Part shown: positions 53,640 to 62,322 of the stretch, in pieces
How the letters are laid out: the number at the start of each line of letters is the position of its first letter
How positions within the stretch are numbered: position 1 is the first letter of the stretch
Assembly (NCBI RefSeq): GCF_016801985.1
Contig: NZ_JAEVLS010000001.1
Coordinates: 1,488,001 to 1,552,000, forward strand
DNA from: Steroidobacter gossypii
Lineage (GTDB): Bacteria; Pseudomonadota; Gammaproteobacteria; Steroidobacterales; Steroidobacteraceae
Direction of reading: 5' to 3'
Length of the DNA stretch: 64,000 nucleotides
The notes under the pieces: model-generated
The model's input: only the letters and a program-made list of their open reading frames with translations
The model's database searches: none
What the model was told of the DNA's origin: nothing
Translations under genes and position numbers: made by a program

Positions 53640-54865
53640 CCTTGGAACAGCGTGATGTCATCGTGATCGGCGCGGGCCCCTCGGGCGCGATCGCCTCGGC
53701 ATTGTTGAACAAGCAGGACTGGAACGTGCTAGTGCTGGAAGGCCAGCGCTTTCCGCGCTTCTCCATTGGCGAGAGTTTGCTGGCGCATTGTCTCGACTTC
53801 GTCGACGAAGCGGGCATGCTGCCGGCGGTGGAGCGCGCCGACTTTCAATTCAAAAACGGGGCGGCATTCGTGCGCGGCGACGAATACGGCGATTTCGACT
53901 TCGGGGACAAGTTCACGCCCGGCCGCAATTCGACGTATCAGGTGCAGCGCGCCGCGTTCGACAAGGTGCTGGCGGACGAGGCGCAGAAACAAGGCGTCGA
54001 GATTCGATATGAAACTCGCGTGACCGCCGTGGACAACAGTGGCGACATGCCGCGCGTACGCGCCGTCGACCCCACGGGCGCGGAGTACGAGGTGCAGGGC
54101 AAGTTCCTGCTGGACGCCAGCGGCTTCGGCCGCGTGCTGCCCAAGCTGCTCAATCTGGAAATGCCCTCGAACTTCCCGGTGCGCAACGCGGTGTTCACGC
54201 ACGTGGCGGATGGCGCCGCGCCCGGTTCGTTCGATCGCAACAAGATCCAGGTCATCGTTCATCCACAGCATCGCGACGTATGGTTCTGGCTGATTCCGTT
54301 TGCCAATGGCCGCTGCTCCCTGGGCTGCGTGGCCCGCAAGGAATTTTTCGAGAACTATCCGGCGCCGCTGGATGAGCGTCTCAAAAAGCTGGCGAGCGAG
54401 GAGCCGTTCCTGACGCGGGTTCTGGCGAACGCTACCTGGGATACGCCCGCGCGCGAGTTGTCGGGCTACGCCGCAAACGTGAGGTCGATGCACGGCAAGG
54501 GGTTTGCGCTGCTCGGAAACGCCGCGGAATTCCTCGACCCGGTGTTCTCCTCAGGTGTGACGATTGCGATGCGCTCGGCCAGTATGGCAGCGGGCTTGCT
54601 GAATCGTCAGCTGCGCGGTGAAACGGTCGACTGGACCGGCGACTTCGAAATCCCGCTGCGCAAAGGCGTGGACACGTTCCGAGCCTATGTGAAAGCGTGG
54701 TACGACGGGCGCTTCCAGGACATCATGTTCGCGAAGAACCAGCCGGCCGGCATCCGCTCCATGATCTGCGCCATTCTCGCGGGTTACGCCTGGGACGAAA
54801 GCAATCCCTTCGTCGCTGAACCCGAGCGCCGCCTCGACATGGTTGCTAAGCTCTGCGCGGCATGA
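53636..54865 (+). CDS. FAD-dependent halogenase-like oxidoreductase (409 aa)
   Basis: The FAD motif VIVIGAGPSGAIASALL is followed by FSIGESLLAHCLDF. The halogenase-type motif WxWxIP is present as W216-F-W-L-I-P221, and a Lys at 73 (FQFKNGAAF) sits where flavin-dependent halogenases carry their catalytic lysine. It resembles the CndH/PltA-like branch more than tryptophan 7-halogenases. In a pigment locus it could halogenate the aryl ring, as in brominated xanthomonadins, or act as a polyene desaturase/hydroxylase. ATG overlaps the thioesterase stop; overlaps the reductase gene downstream. Confidence 0.85.
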   Translation: MTLEQRDVIVIGAGPSGAIASALLNKQDWNVLVLEGQRFPRFSIGESLLAHCLDFVDEAGMLPAVERADFQFKNGAAFVRGDEYGDFDFGDKFTPGRNSTYQVQRAAFDKVLADEAQKQGVEIRYETRVTAVDNSGDMPRVRAVDPTGAEYEVQGKFLLDASGFGRVLPKLLNLEMPSNFPVRNAVFTHVADGAAPGSFDRNKIQVIVHPQHRDVWFWLIPFANGRCSLGCVARKEFFENYPAPLDERLKKLASEEPFLTRVLANATWDTPARELSGYAANVRSMHGKGFALLGNAAEFLDPVFSSGVTIAMRSASMAAGLLNRQLRGETVDWTGDFEIPLRKGVDTFRAYVKAWYDGRFQDIMFAKNQPAGIRSMICAILAGYAWDESNPFVAEPERRLDMVAKLCAA

Positions 54866-55590
54866 GCGACACCATTCTGGTTACTGGTTCGAGCCGCGGC
54901 ATCGGTCGCGCCATCGCGTTGCGTGCCGCGAGCGATGGCTTCGACGTTGTCGTGCATTGCCGGTCACGGCGTGACGAAGCTGAAGCGGTGGTCGCCCAGA
55001 TCAATGCCCTCGGCCGACAGGCCCGCATCCTGCAGTTCGATGTTTCCGACCGCGCTGCCTGCTCGCAAGCGCTCGCTGCCGACGTGAGCGCGCATGGCGC
55101 TTACTATGGCGTTGTTTGCAACGCTGGCATTCACTCCGACGCGGCGTTCCCGGCGATGACGGAAGATCAGTGGGACGGGGTGATTCGCACCAATCTCGAC
55201 GCCTTCTACAACGTGCTGCAGCCTTTGATCATGCCGCTGGTGCGTCGGCGTGCGCCGGGCCGCATTGTCACGCTCGCCTCCGTCTCCGGGCTGATCGGCA
55301 ATCGCGGCCAGGTGAATTACAGCGCGGCCAAGGCCGGCATCATCGGCGCCACCAAAGCGCTGGCCGTGGAGCTCGCCAAGCGACAGATCACCGTCAATTG
55401 CGTGGCGCCAGGGTTGATAAGCACCGATATGGTGGACGAGAACGTGCCGATGGAGGAAATCCTCAAGGCCATCCCCGCGCAGCGCGCCGGCACCGCCGAG
55501 GAAGTGGCCGCTGCGGTCTCGTTTCTTCTGTCGCGCGATGCTTCCTACATCACTCGTCAGGTCCTCGCGGTGAATGGAGGACTGTGCTGA
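54862..55590 (+). CDS. 3-oxoacyl-ACP reductase (FabG-like SDR)
   Basis: The 242-residue classical short-chain dehydrogenase has the NADP motif TGSSRGIGRAIAL, NAGIHSD, catalytic Ser in LASVSGLIG and the YSAAK Tyr/Lys pair, ending in QVLAVNGGLC. It reduces the beta-keto group during polyene chain extension. It overlaps genes on both sides (ATGA and tgATG), firmly inside the operon. Confidence 0.93.
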   Translation: MSDTILVTGSSRGIGRAIALRAASDGFDVVVHCRSRRDEAEAVVAQINALGRQARILQFDVSDRAACSQALAADVSAHGAYYGVVCNAGIHSDAAFPAMTEDQWDGVIRTNLDAFYNVLQPLIMPLVRRRAPGRIVTLASVSGLIGNRGQVNYSAAKAGIIGATKALAVELAKRQITVNCVAPGLISTDMVDENVPMEEILKAIPAQRAGTAEEVAAAVSFLLSRDASYITRQVLAVNGGLC

Positions 55591-56813
55591 TGCGTCGTGT
55601 CGTGGTCACTGGCATGGGTGGCGTGTGTGGGCTCGGCGCGAGCTGGCCGGAAGTGCTCGCCGGTTTGCGCGCGCGCCGGAATGCGATTCGCACCATGCAC
55701 GAGTGGGATCGCTACACCGACATGAACACGCGGCTCGCCGGGCCGATCGAATTCACGCCACCTTCGCATTGGACTCGCAAACAATTGCGGAGCATGGGCC
55801 GCGTGTCGCAGCTGGCGGTGCGCGCTGCCGAGCTGGCGATCGAGGACGCGGGTTTGACCGGCGATCCGGTCATCGCCAGCGGTGCGACGGGAGTTGCTTC
55901 GGGCTCCTCGACGGGCAGCACGCCCGACATCAAGGACTTCGCCAACATGGTGATCAACAACGACGCCAGCGGGCTGAACGCGAATTCGTATGTGCGCATG
56001 ATGCCGCACACCACCGCGGCCAACATCGGCATTTTCTTTGGCGCCAAGGGCCGGATCATTCCCACCTCGAGCGCCTGCACTTCGAGCAGCCAGGGGATCG
56101 GCTACGCCTACGAAGCCATCAAGTTCGGGCGTCAGGATGTGATGATCGCCGGCGGCGCGGAGGAACTGTGCCCCACCGAGGCGATGGCCTTCGATACGTT
56201 GTACGCCACCAGTCGGCGCAACGATCGGCCGCACACGACGCCGCGGCCGTACGATCGCGATCGCGACGGACTGGTAGTCGGCGAGGGCGCGGGCATTTTG
56301 ATTCTCGAAGAGCTGGAACATGCACAGCGACGCGGCGCGCGTATCCACGCCGAGCTGGTCGGGTTCGGCAGCAACTCCGACGGCGTGCATGTCACCAAGC
56401 CCGAAGAGGCCACGATGCGTGTGGTGATGGAACTGGCGCTGAAAGACGCCGGGATCTCTCCCGAGGTCATTGGCTACGTCAACGGTCACGGCACCGCCAC
56501 CGAGCACGGCGATATCGCCGAGACGCGGGCCACCTCGTCGCTATTCGGATCGCGCATGCCGCTCAGCTCGCAGAAGAGTTATCTCGGCCATACGCTCGGC
56601 GCGTGTGGCGCGCTGGAAGCCTGGTTCAGCATCGAAATGATGAAGGCGGGCTGGTTCGCGCCGACCTTGAATCTCGACAACATCGATCCTCGGTGCGGCG
56701 ATCTCGATTACATCACCGGCGAAGGCCGCGCGCTGCACACCGATTTCGTGATGAATAACAACTTCGCCTTCGGCGGCGTGAACACGTCGATGGTGTTCAA
56801 GCGCTTCGAATGA
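55590..56813 (+). CDS. Beta-ketoacyl-ACP synthase II-type ketosynthase
   Basis: The 407-residue protein has the full condensing triad: C163 (SSACTSSSQG), H300 (NGHGTATEHGD) and H334 (LGHTLGACG). It extends the chain by malonyl-ACP condensation. The start ATG overlaps the FabG stop. It differs in sequence from the second ketosynthase at 60.3 kb, suggesting separate roles (initiation versus elongation, or partnering the chain-length factor). Confidence 0.94.
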   Translation: MRRVVVTGMGGVCGLGASWPEVLAGLRARRNAIRTMHEWDRYTDMNTRLAGPIEFTPPSHWTRKQLRSMGRVSQLAVRAAELAIEDAGLTGDPVIASGATGVASGSSTGSTPDIKDFANMVINNDASGLNANSYVRMMPHTTAANIGIFFGAKGRIIPTSSACTSSSQGIGYAYEAIKFGRQDVMIAGGAEELCPTEAMAFDTLYATSRRNDRPHTTPRPYDRDRDGLVVGEGAGILILEELEHAQRRGARIHAELVGFGSNSDGVHVTKPEEATMRVVMELALKDAGISPEVIGYVNGHGTATEHGDIAETRATSSLFGSRMPLSSQKSYLGHTLGACGALEAWFSIEMMKAGWFAPTLNLDNIDPRCGDLDYITGEGRALHTDFVMNNNFAFGGVNTSMVFKRFE

Positions 56814-56827
56814 GTTTCGTTATGAAA

Positions 56828-56857
56828 CAGCGACTCGGGCATCCTGCCCTCGCGCTG
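56828..56857. repeat. REP-like interspersed palindrome, copy 3
   Basis: TCGGGCATCCTGCCC (56835-56849) forms the same hairpin core as copies 1 and 2. CAGCG/CGCTG flanks (56828-56832, 56853-56857) extend the stem. It lies in the 169-bp gap between the ketosynthase and ligase genes, which has no other feature. Confidence 0.55.
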
Positions 56858-56982
56858 TGGCGCAGACGGGAAAAGGCGCGACTTTTCCCCCTGCGCTCGC
56901 CGCCTGTGGCGGCATCCTTGTGTCTGGGGCGGCACTTGTCGAGTTCCATGGTTCGAGGTCGGCCGGGGCCGATTGAAACGTT

Positions 56983-58305
56983 GTGAGCAGTTCCGAGGCA
57001 GCAACGCTGCCGTTGTTCGTCTCCGCCGATCCACAGCGGCCCATCGCATGGCGCCGTGGCGCGCCAGTGTTGCTCGCCGAATTCCGAAGTCACGTCGCCT
57101 CGGTTGTCGCTCAGCTGCCTGAACGGGCCGCGGCGATGATCAATCTTTGTGACGATCGTTATCGCTTCCTGGTCGCCTACGCTGCTGCGCTGAGCGTGGG
57201 GCACACGGTGCTCTTGCCTTCGTCGCGCGCCGAACAAGTCGTGGCCGATGTCGAGACGGCGAATGCCGGCAGCTATCGCATCGACGATGCCGCCATCGAC
57301 GCCGCGCTGGAGCAAACATCTACGGCCGCCATCAACACGCGCATTGCCGCCGATATGACTGCGATGGTGGGTTACACCTCCGGCAGCACCGGCCAACCCA
57401 AAAGATTTCCCAAGCTCTGGCGCACCGTCCAGGGCAGCAACGAACGCAACGCCGCTTCCATACGAGCCGGCATTGCCGACAAGAACGCTGCTGTGTGGCT
57501 GCTGGCCACGGTTCCGCCGCAGCACATGTATGGAATGGAAATGAGCGTGCTGTTGCCGTTGATCGGCGACATGGCTGTGCATGCCGGTCGGCCGTTGTTT
57601 CCTGCCGATATCGCGGCGGCCCTGGCAGAGCTGCCACGCCCGCGCGTGCTGGTCAGTACGCCGGTCCATCTGCGGGCCATCGTCGCATCGGAGCAGGAAT
57701 TCCCGCAGGTCGATGTCATCGTCAGCGCTACCGCGCCGCTGGATCAGCCGCTGGCTGCCGCGGTCACGGCCAAGCTCGGCGGCGAAATGGTGGAAATGTT
57801 TGGATCCACCGAAACGTGCGTGTTCGCCAGCCGACTCACCGCTCGAGAAGATCAATGGCAGTTGTATGAAGGCGTGCGACTCGAGCCGCGCAGCGAGGGC
57901 ACCCTCGTGCACGCGCCATGGTTCGTCGAGCCCGTGCTGTTACAGGATGTGGTCGAGTTGCTTCCTGGCCAGCGCTTCGTGGTGCGCGGTCGCAGCTCGG
58001 ACATGATCGAGGTGGCGGGCAAACGCGCGTCCCTGTCCGATATCACTAGAAGGCTGCTTGCGATCGAAGGAGTGCGGGAGGCGGCGGTGTTTCAACCGGA
58101 GCCCGACGCTGTCGGCGCGATCCGGCGGGTCGCCGCATTGGTGGTGGCGCCGAATCTCACGTCGCGTGAAGTCTTGGATCAGCTGGCGGCAGGCGTGGAC
58201 AGCGCGTTTCTACCGCGCCCTTTGCTGATCGTCGATCAGTTGCCTCGTAACGAGGTCGGCAAACTGCCGCGCGAGAATCTCCTGCGCGCCCTGCGACGCG
58301 AGTGA
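56983..58305 (+). CDS. AMP-forming acyl/aryl-acid ligase
   Basis: The 440-residue ANL-superfamily protein has P-loop VGYTSGSTGQPKRFPK, FGSTET-type MVEMFGSTET and the hinge VRGRSSDMIEVAGKRAS, with a C-terminal catalytic Lys in RNEVGKLPRENLL. It is shorter than typical acyl-CoA ligases (500-550). In xanthomonadin-type loci such a ligase activates 3- or 4-hydroxybenzoate and loads it on ACP as the starter; the chorismatase gene downstream would provide that acid. It starts at a GTG. Confidence 0.9.
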   Translation: MSSSEAATLPLFVSADPQRPIAWRRGAPVLLAEFRSHVASVVAQLPERAAAMINLCDDRYRFLVAYAAALSVGHTVLLPSSRAEQVVADVETANAGSYRIDDAAIDAALEQTSTAAINTRIAADMTAMVGYTSGSTGQPKRFPKLWRTVQGSNERNAASIRAGIADKNAAVWLLATVPPQHMYGMEMSVLLPLIGDMAVHAGRPLFPADIAAALAELPRPRVLVSTPVHLRAIVASEQEFPQVDVIVSATAPLDQPLAAAVTAKLGGEMVEMFGSTETCVFASRLTAREDQWQLYEGVRLEPRSEGTLVHAPWFVEPVLLQDVVELLPGQRFVVRGRSSDMIEVAGKRASLSDITRRLLAIEGVREAAVFQPEPDAVGAIRRVAALVVAPNLTSREVLDQLAAGVDSAFLPRPLLIVDQLPRNEVGKLPRENLLRALRRE

Positions 58306-58338
58306 AGCGCTGGCCGCCAGGGAAACCCTTCAGGCCAC

Positions 58339-59361
58339 TCAGGCTTCCAGCACCGCCTCGATTTCCAACAACAGCTCGCGCCGGCAGATATCGGCCGCGA
58401 CGAAAATGATGTCGCCGGTGGGATAGAGCTCGCGCAAGCGCGCGGCGATCGCGTCCGTCATTGCGGGATCCCGCACATACACCTTCAGCAAATCCTTGCT
58501 GTCGGCCGTCCGGCTACGGCTGATATGCGGTGCGAACGAGCTCAGGTTGCGTACTGTTTCCTCCAGCTGAGCCATGACGTCGTCGTGATGCTGGGAAACA
58601 TGGCCGACGATGCTGGCGGTGCCCGAGATCAGCAAACAATCGTCCGGCGCGATCAGCGCCCTCGCAAAGGTCGGGCTCACCGGCCCGTGGATGCGGGGAT
58701 AGTGATAGGCGCTGACTTGTCGAGGATTCTCCAGAGCCCGGCCTGGCACTTTGCTCGCCAGCCAGAACACCTGCAGGATATGGTCGGAGCGCTGACGACC
58801 CACTGCCGTGGCGGAGGGATAACCCTGCGGAACCTCACCCAGACCGCGCCCCCGACCGACGCAAAACTGGCGGTAGCGCTCCATGTCGCCAGCGCCTTCG
58901 TTGATTGCGTCCATGTAATTCCACATGCGCAGCAGGTGGGCAAAGCCCGACTGTTGCTGGAAACGTCGGACCGCGGCGTACGCGTGCTCGGCTGTCAGCA
59001 GGATCCCACCGTGCTCGCGCTCATCCAGTTCGATGACTGCAAACAGGTAGTGCTCATCGTGCGCATAACGGACCTGCGTCGGCACGCTGGCGCCATCGGA
59101 CCATCGACCAGTGTGGACCGCTCCGGTCGCAAACCATAATTCCGCCAAGGCGGGCGCGGGGCCGTGCAGCGGGTCCAGTCCTACGTCTATGGTCAGTATC
59201 GGGGCCCCGGTAGTCACCGGTCCCGGATTCGAGCCGAAGCGAATCGCCGCCAGCACCGGCCCGGTCAGCGGAGCATGGCCGGAAACGCCGTGAAGCTGGT
59301 AGGCAACGCGGAGCGCGGCGGGAAGGGGCTGGGCTGGCTGCTCGCCGGAACTGCTGCGCAT
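58339..59361 (-). CDS. Chorismatase, 3-hydroxybenzoate-forming type (XanB2/Hyg5/FkbO-like)
   Basis: The 340-residue RidA-like-fold chorismatase shows the family blocks FAHLLRMWNYMDAIN, LGEVPQGYPSATAVG, QVFWLASKVPGRALENPRQVSAYHYP, SPTFARA and SGTASIVGH. Family members convert chorismate to 3-hydroxybenzoate (and in XanB2 also 4-hydroxybenzoate), or to dihydroxycyclohexadienoate. Next to an aryl-acid ligase this means starter-unit supply for the polyene. Transcribed opposite to the main operons; a 144-bp divergent promoter region separates it from the second ACP gene. Confidence 0.9.
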   Translation of the reverse strand: MRSSSGEQPAQPLPAALRVAYQLHGVSGHAPLTGPVLAAIRFGSNPGPVTTGAPILTIDVGLDPLHGPAPALAELWFATGAVHTGRWSDGASVPTQVRYAHDEHYLFAVIELDEREHGGILLTAEHAYAAVRRFQQQSGFAHLLRMWNYMDAINEGAGDMERYRQFCVGRGRGLGEVPQGYPSATAVGRQRSDHILQVFWLASKVPGRALENPRQVSAYHYPRIHGPVSPTFARALIAPDDCLLISGTASIVGHVSQHHDDVMAQLEETVRNLSSFAPHISRSRTADSKDLLKVYVRDPAMTDAIAARLRELYPTGDIIFVAADICRRELLLEIEAVLEA

Positions 59362-59505
59362 CACTGAATCGAATGACTTTGTAGGTTGAATAGAGAAAAC
59401 GTGCGCGCCGTTCGAAGGCCGCGCGGGCCGGATGATACACTTCGCGCCCCGCGGTTCACCGCTCCAGCGCTCAATTCAGCCTTAAGTACAGGGCCTGTTC
59501 CGTTC

Positions 59506-59805
59506 ATGTCAGCAACTCAATCATCACAGCATCCCGTTGCTCAGTCGCCGGCCGAGCTCGAGCTGGCCGAACTGATCGTCAACGCGCTCAACCTGGAAGG
59601 CGTGGCGCCGGCGGAGATCGATCCGGAAGCGCCGTTGTTCAAGACCGGGCTGGGACTCGACTCCATCGACGCCCTGGAGCTGGCGCTGGAAATCTCCAAG
59701 CGCTACGGTTTCCAGCTGCGCTCGGACGATGAGAACAATGTCCGCATTTTCAGCTCGCTGCGCTCGCTGGCCGCGCACATCCAGACGCATCGGGTCACTG
59801 GCTGA
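59506..59805 (+). CDS. Acyl carrier protein (second)
   Basis: The 99-residue protein has phosphopantetheine Ser53 in GLGLDSIDALELALEI. An N-terminal extension of about 15 residues precedes the ACP fold. It starts at ATG 59506. It begins the second rightward segment of the pigment locus. Two ACPs per locus are usual in aryl-polyene systems. Confidence 0.93.
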   Translation: MSATQSSQHPVAQSPAELELAELIVNALNLEGVAPAEIDPEAPLFKTGLGLDSIDALELALEISKRYGFQLRSDDENNVRIFSSLRSLAAHIQTHRVTG

Positions 59806-59892
59806 GGCGCCTCGCCGGCGCGTGGCCTGCTGACCTTGCTCCGGCCGGCGGCCCATTGGATTGATCACACAACCTAAAAAGGGAGTCTCGTC

Positions 59893-60306
59893 ATGATTCG
59901 TTCTCAGCGTGCTCGATGGTGGTCCGGTCTGTTGCTGCTGCCGGTGCTCGCGCTTTTGATGGGCGCGCGCCAGGTGCCGCTGGTGGATCCGGAACCGATT
60001 GCCGTCCCGGCCGGCCTCACCGAGGCCAAAGTCAGCAAGGCCATCAAGGCGGCGCTGGTGGGCCGCACCTGGGTGGTTACCGAGGACCAGCCCGGCAAGA
60101 TCACCGCCACGCTCAACCTGCGCACCCACATGGCCAAGATCGAAATTCCTTACGACACCTCCAAGGTGGCGGTCCGCTACCTCGATTCCAGCGAGCTGAT
60201 GTACGCCGAGAAAAAGGGCGTCAAGGTCATTCACCGCAATTATCTGAGCTGGATCCAGAACCTGGTGACCGACATCAACCGCAATCTGCTGCTGGCGGGC
60301 GAATAG
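59893..60306 (+). CDS. Exported protein of unknown function in pigment locus
   Basis: The 137-residue protein has a signal peptide or N-terminal anchor (about 10-25, WWSGLLLLPVLALLMGA). A small alpha/beta domain follows: SKAIKAALVGRTWVVTEDQPGKITATLNLRTHMAKIEIPYD ... KVAVRYLDSSELMY. I recognise no named domain. GGGAG precedes the ATG. Its place between ACP and ketosynthase genes suggests a periplasmic or outer-membrane role in pigment transport or placement. Confidence 0.75.
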   Translation: MIRSQRARWWSGLLLLPVLALLMGARQVPLVDPEPIAVPAGLTEAKVSKAIKAALVGRTWVVTEDQPGKITATLNLRTHMAKIEIPYDTSKVAVRYLDSSELMYAEKKGVKVIHRNYLSWIQNLVTDINRNLLLAGE

Positions 60307-60325
60307 CCCGTCATCGAATCCGGCG

Positions 60326-61510
60326 ATGCCATCCCGACCACTGAGAATTACTGCTTACACACTGTGCTCCGCGGTCGGGGAAGGACGTGCGGCGACGCTC
60401 GCGGCGCTTCGCGAGCGTCGCAGCGGCCTCACCCAGAACGACTTCGGCTCCTCGCCCATCCCGACCTGGATCGGGCGCGTGGCCGGGCTGGAACAACAGG
60501 CGCTGCCAACCGAGCTCGCCGATTGGGATTGTCGAAACAACCGTCTCGCCTGGCGCGGGCTGGTGGCGGATGGTTTCATCGAAGCTGCGCGCGAAGCGCG
60601 CAATCGTTACGGAGCTGGGCGCGTCGCTGTCGTGGTCGGCACGTCGACCTCCAGCATCGGCGCCAGCGAAGAAGCGTACGCACGGCTCGATGCCGACGGG
60701 CGCTATCCCGTGGATCTGCGCCGGCCCATCATTCATACCCCGCACTCCCTGGGTGATTTCGTTCAACACGCGCTCGGCCTGACGGGCGTCAGCGTGACCG
60801 TGGCGACGGCGTGCTCGTCGAGCGCCAAAGTATTCGCTCAGGCGGAACGTTTGATTCGCACCGGCATCGCGGACGCTGCCATCGTGGGCGGTGTGGATAC
60901 CTTGTGTGGCAGTGTTCTGTTCGGCTTCAACTCGCTCGAGCTGGTGTCGCCGGAGCCTTGTCGTCCCTTCGATGTCCAGCGTCGTGGCATCAATCTAGGC
61001 GAGGCGGCCGGTTTTGCCTTGCTGGAGAAACAAGCGCCGAGCGGGGCGTGGCTGCTGGGCTACGGCGAATCCAACGATGCTCACCACATGTCGACGCCGC
61101 ATCCCGAAGGCCTGGGGGCACGGCTGGCGCTCAGCGATGCTTTGCAGCGCGCCGAGCTGCAGCCGAGCGACATCGACTACATCAATCTGCACGGCACCGC
61201 GAGCCAGAAGAACGACGAGGTGGAAGCCAAGCTCGTGGCCGATCTGTTTCCGGCAACGACCTGCGCCAGCTCGACCAAAGGTTGGACGGGCCATACGCTC
61301 GGCGCGGCCGGCATCGTGGAGGCGGCCATCAGCCTGCTCGCGCTCGAGCATCAGCTGTTGCCGGGCACGTTGAACTTGAATATTCCCGATCTCGCCTGCG
61401 GTCCGCAGATCCGGCGCGACAACCTACAACGTGAGGCGAGCCATGCGTTGAGCTTCTCGTTCGGCTTCGGCGGCAGCAATTGCGTGCTGGTGTTCGGGAG
61501 AGATCGATGA
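60326..61510 (+). CDS. Beta-ketoacyl-ACP synthase (second ketosynthase)
   Basis: The 394-residue protein carries C163 (VATACSSSAKVF), H289 (INLHGTASQKND) and H323 (GWTGHTLGAAG). It resembles the KS of aryl-polyene and flexirubin loci more than FabF. It is coupled by ATGA to the gene for a catalytically inactive partner, so the pair may form a KS-chain-length-factor heterodimer. Confidence 0.93.
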   Translation: MPSRPLRITAYTLCSAVGEGRAATLAALRERRSGLTQNDFGSSPIPTWIGRVAGLEQQALPTELADWDCRNNRLAWRGLVADGFIEAAREARNRYGAGRVAVVVGTSTSSIGASEEAYARLDADGRYPVDLRRPIIHTPHSLGDFVQHALGLTGVSVTVATACSSSAKVFAQAERLIRTGIADAAIVGGVDTLCGSVLFGFNSLELVSPEPCRPFDVQRRGINLGEAAGFALLEKQAPSGAWLLGYGESNDAHHMSTPHPEGLGARLALSDALQRAELQPSDIDYINLHGTASQKNDEVEAKLVADLFPATTCASSTKGWTGHTLGAAGIVEAAISLLALEHQLLPGTLNLNIPDLACGPQIRRDNLQREASHALSFSFGFGGSNCVLVFGRDR

Positions 61511-62301
61511 CATTGCAGGTCGCGATCGAAGGCGTCGCCTTCTGGGCCTCACGACTGCCGGGTTGGGACCTGGCGCGCGCCGTCATCCGCGGCGAACAGG
61601 CGCCGCCGGAAGCGGCCAGCGCTCGACCAGCACCGACGTTACTGGCTCCGACCGAGCGCCGCCGTGCCCCCGATACAGTGGCTGTAGCGCTCGAAGTGGC
61701 AGGTCGCGCCTGCGAGGCGGCGGGGCGCAAGCCTTCGGACCTGCCCTCGGTGTTCGCCTCGACTCACGGCGATCTCGCGATTAGCGATTACATGTGCTCG
61801 ACCCTGGCGGCCACGCCTGCGTTGATTTCGCCGATCAAGTTTCACAACTCGGTCCACAATGCCGCGGCGGGCTACTGGAGTATCGGCACGGGCAGTCTCG
61901 CGCCGTACACCGCGATCAGCGCCTACGAGTACACGTTCGGTGCGGGGTTGATCGAAGCGGCGACTCAAGCGGCGTGTGAAGAGCGACCGGTGTTGTACGT
62001 CGCGTTCGACATCGAAGCTAAAGGCGCGCTCGCGAGTATGGCGCCGAGTCGCGGCCTGCTGGGTGCGGCTTTGGTGCTCGCGCCTGCCAGCGCCGCTCAG
62101 AAACAACGCAGCTTGATTCTTACCACCGAGTCTGTGGCCGAGTCTCGTCCGACAGCGCCGCGCTCAGCGGCTGCTCCACTGGTCGCAGACAATGCGTTGG
62201 CGCCCTGTTTGCCGTTCTTCGAAATCCTCGCCATGTCACAGCCTCGGACCTTGTGTCTGGCGTTGAGTAAACAAATGGCGTTGAACGTCCAAGTAAACTG
62301 A
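61507..62301 (+). CDS. Chain-length-factor-like truncated ketoacyl synthase
   Basis: The 264-residue protein matches the N-terminal ketoacyl-synthase-like family (Ketoacyl-synt_2). It has the block SPIKFHNSVHNAAAGYWSIGTGS and FASTHGDLA, but no active-site Cys and no second condensing half. Such proteins pair with a full KS in aryl-polyene loci and limit chain length. The ATG overlaps the upstream KS stop. Confidence 0.88.
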   Translation: MTLQVAIEGVAFWASRLPGWDLARAVIRGEQAPPEAASARPAPTLLAPTERRRAPDTVAVALEVAGRACEAAGRKPSDLPSVFASTHGDLAISDYMCSTLAATPALISPIKFHNSVHNAAAGYWSIGTGSLAPYTAISAYEYTFGAGLIEAATQAACEERPVLYVAFDIEAKGALASMAPSRGLLGAALVLAPASAAQKQRSLILTTESVAESRPTAPRSAAAPLVADNALAPCLPFFEILAMSQPRTLCLALSKQMALNVQVN

Positions 62302-62322
62302 TCGATTCACGCAGCGAAGCAC

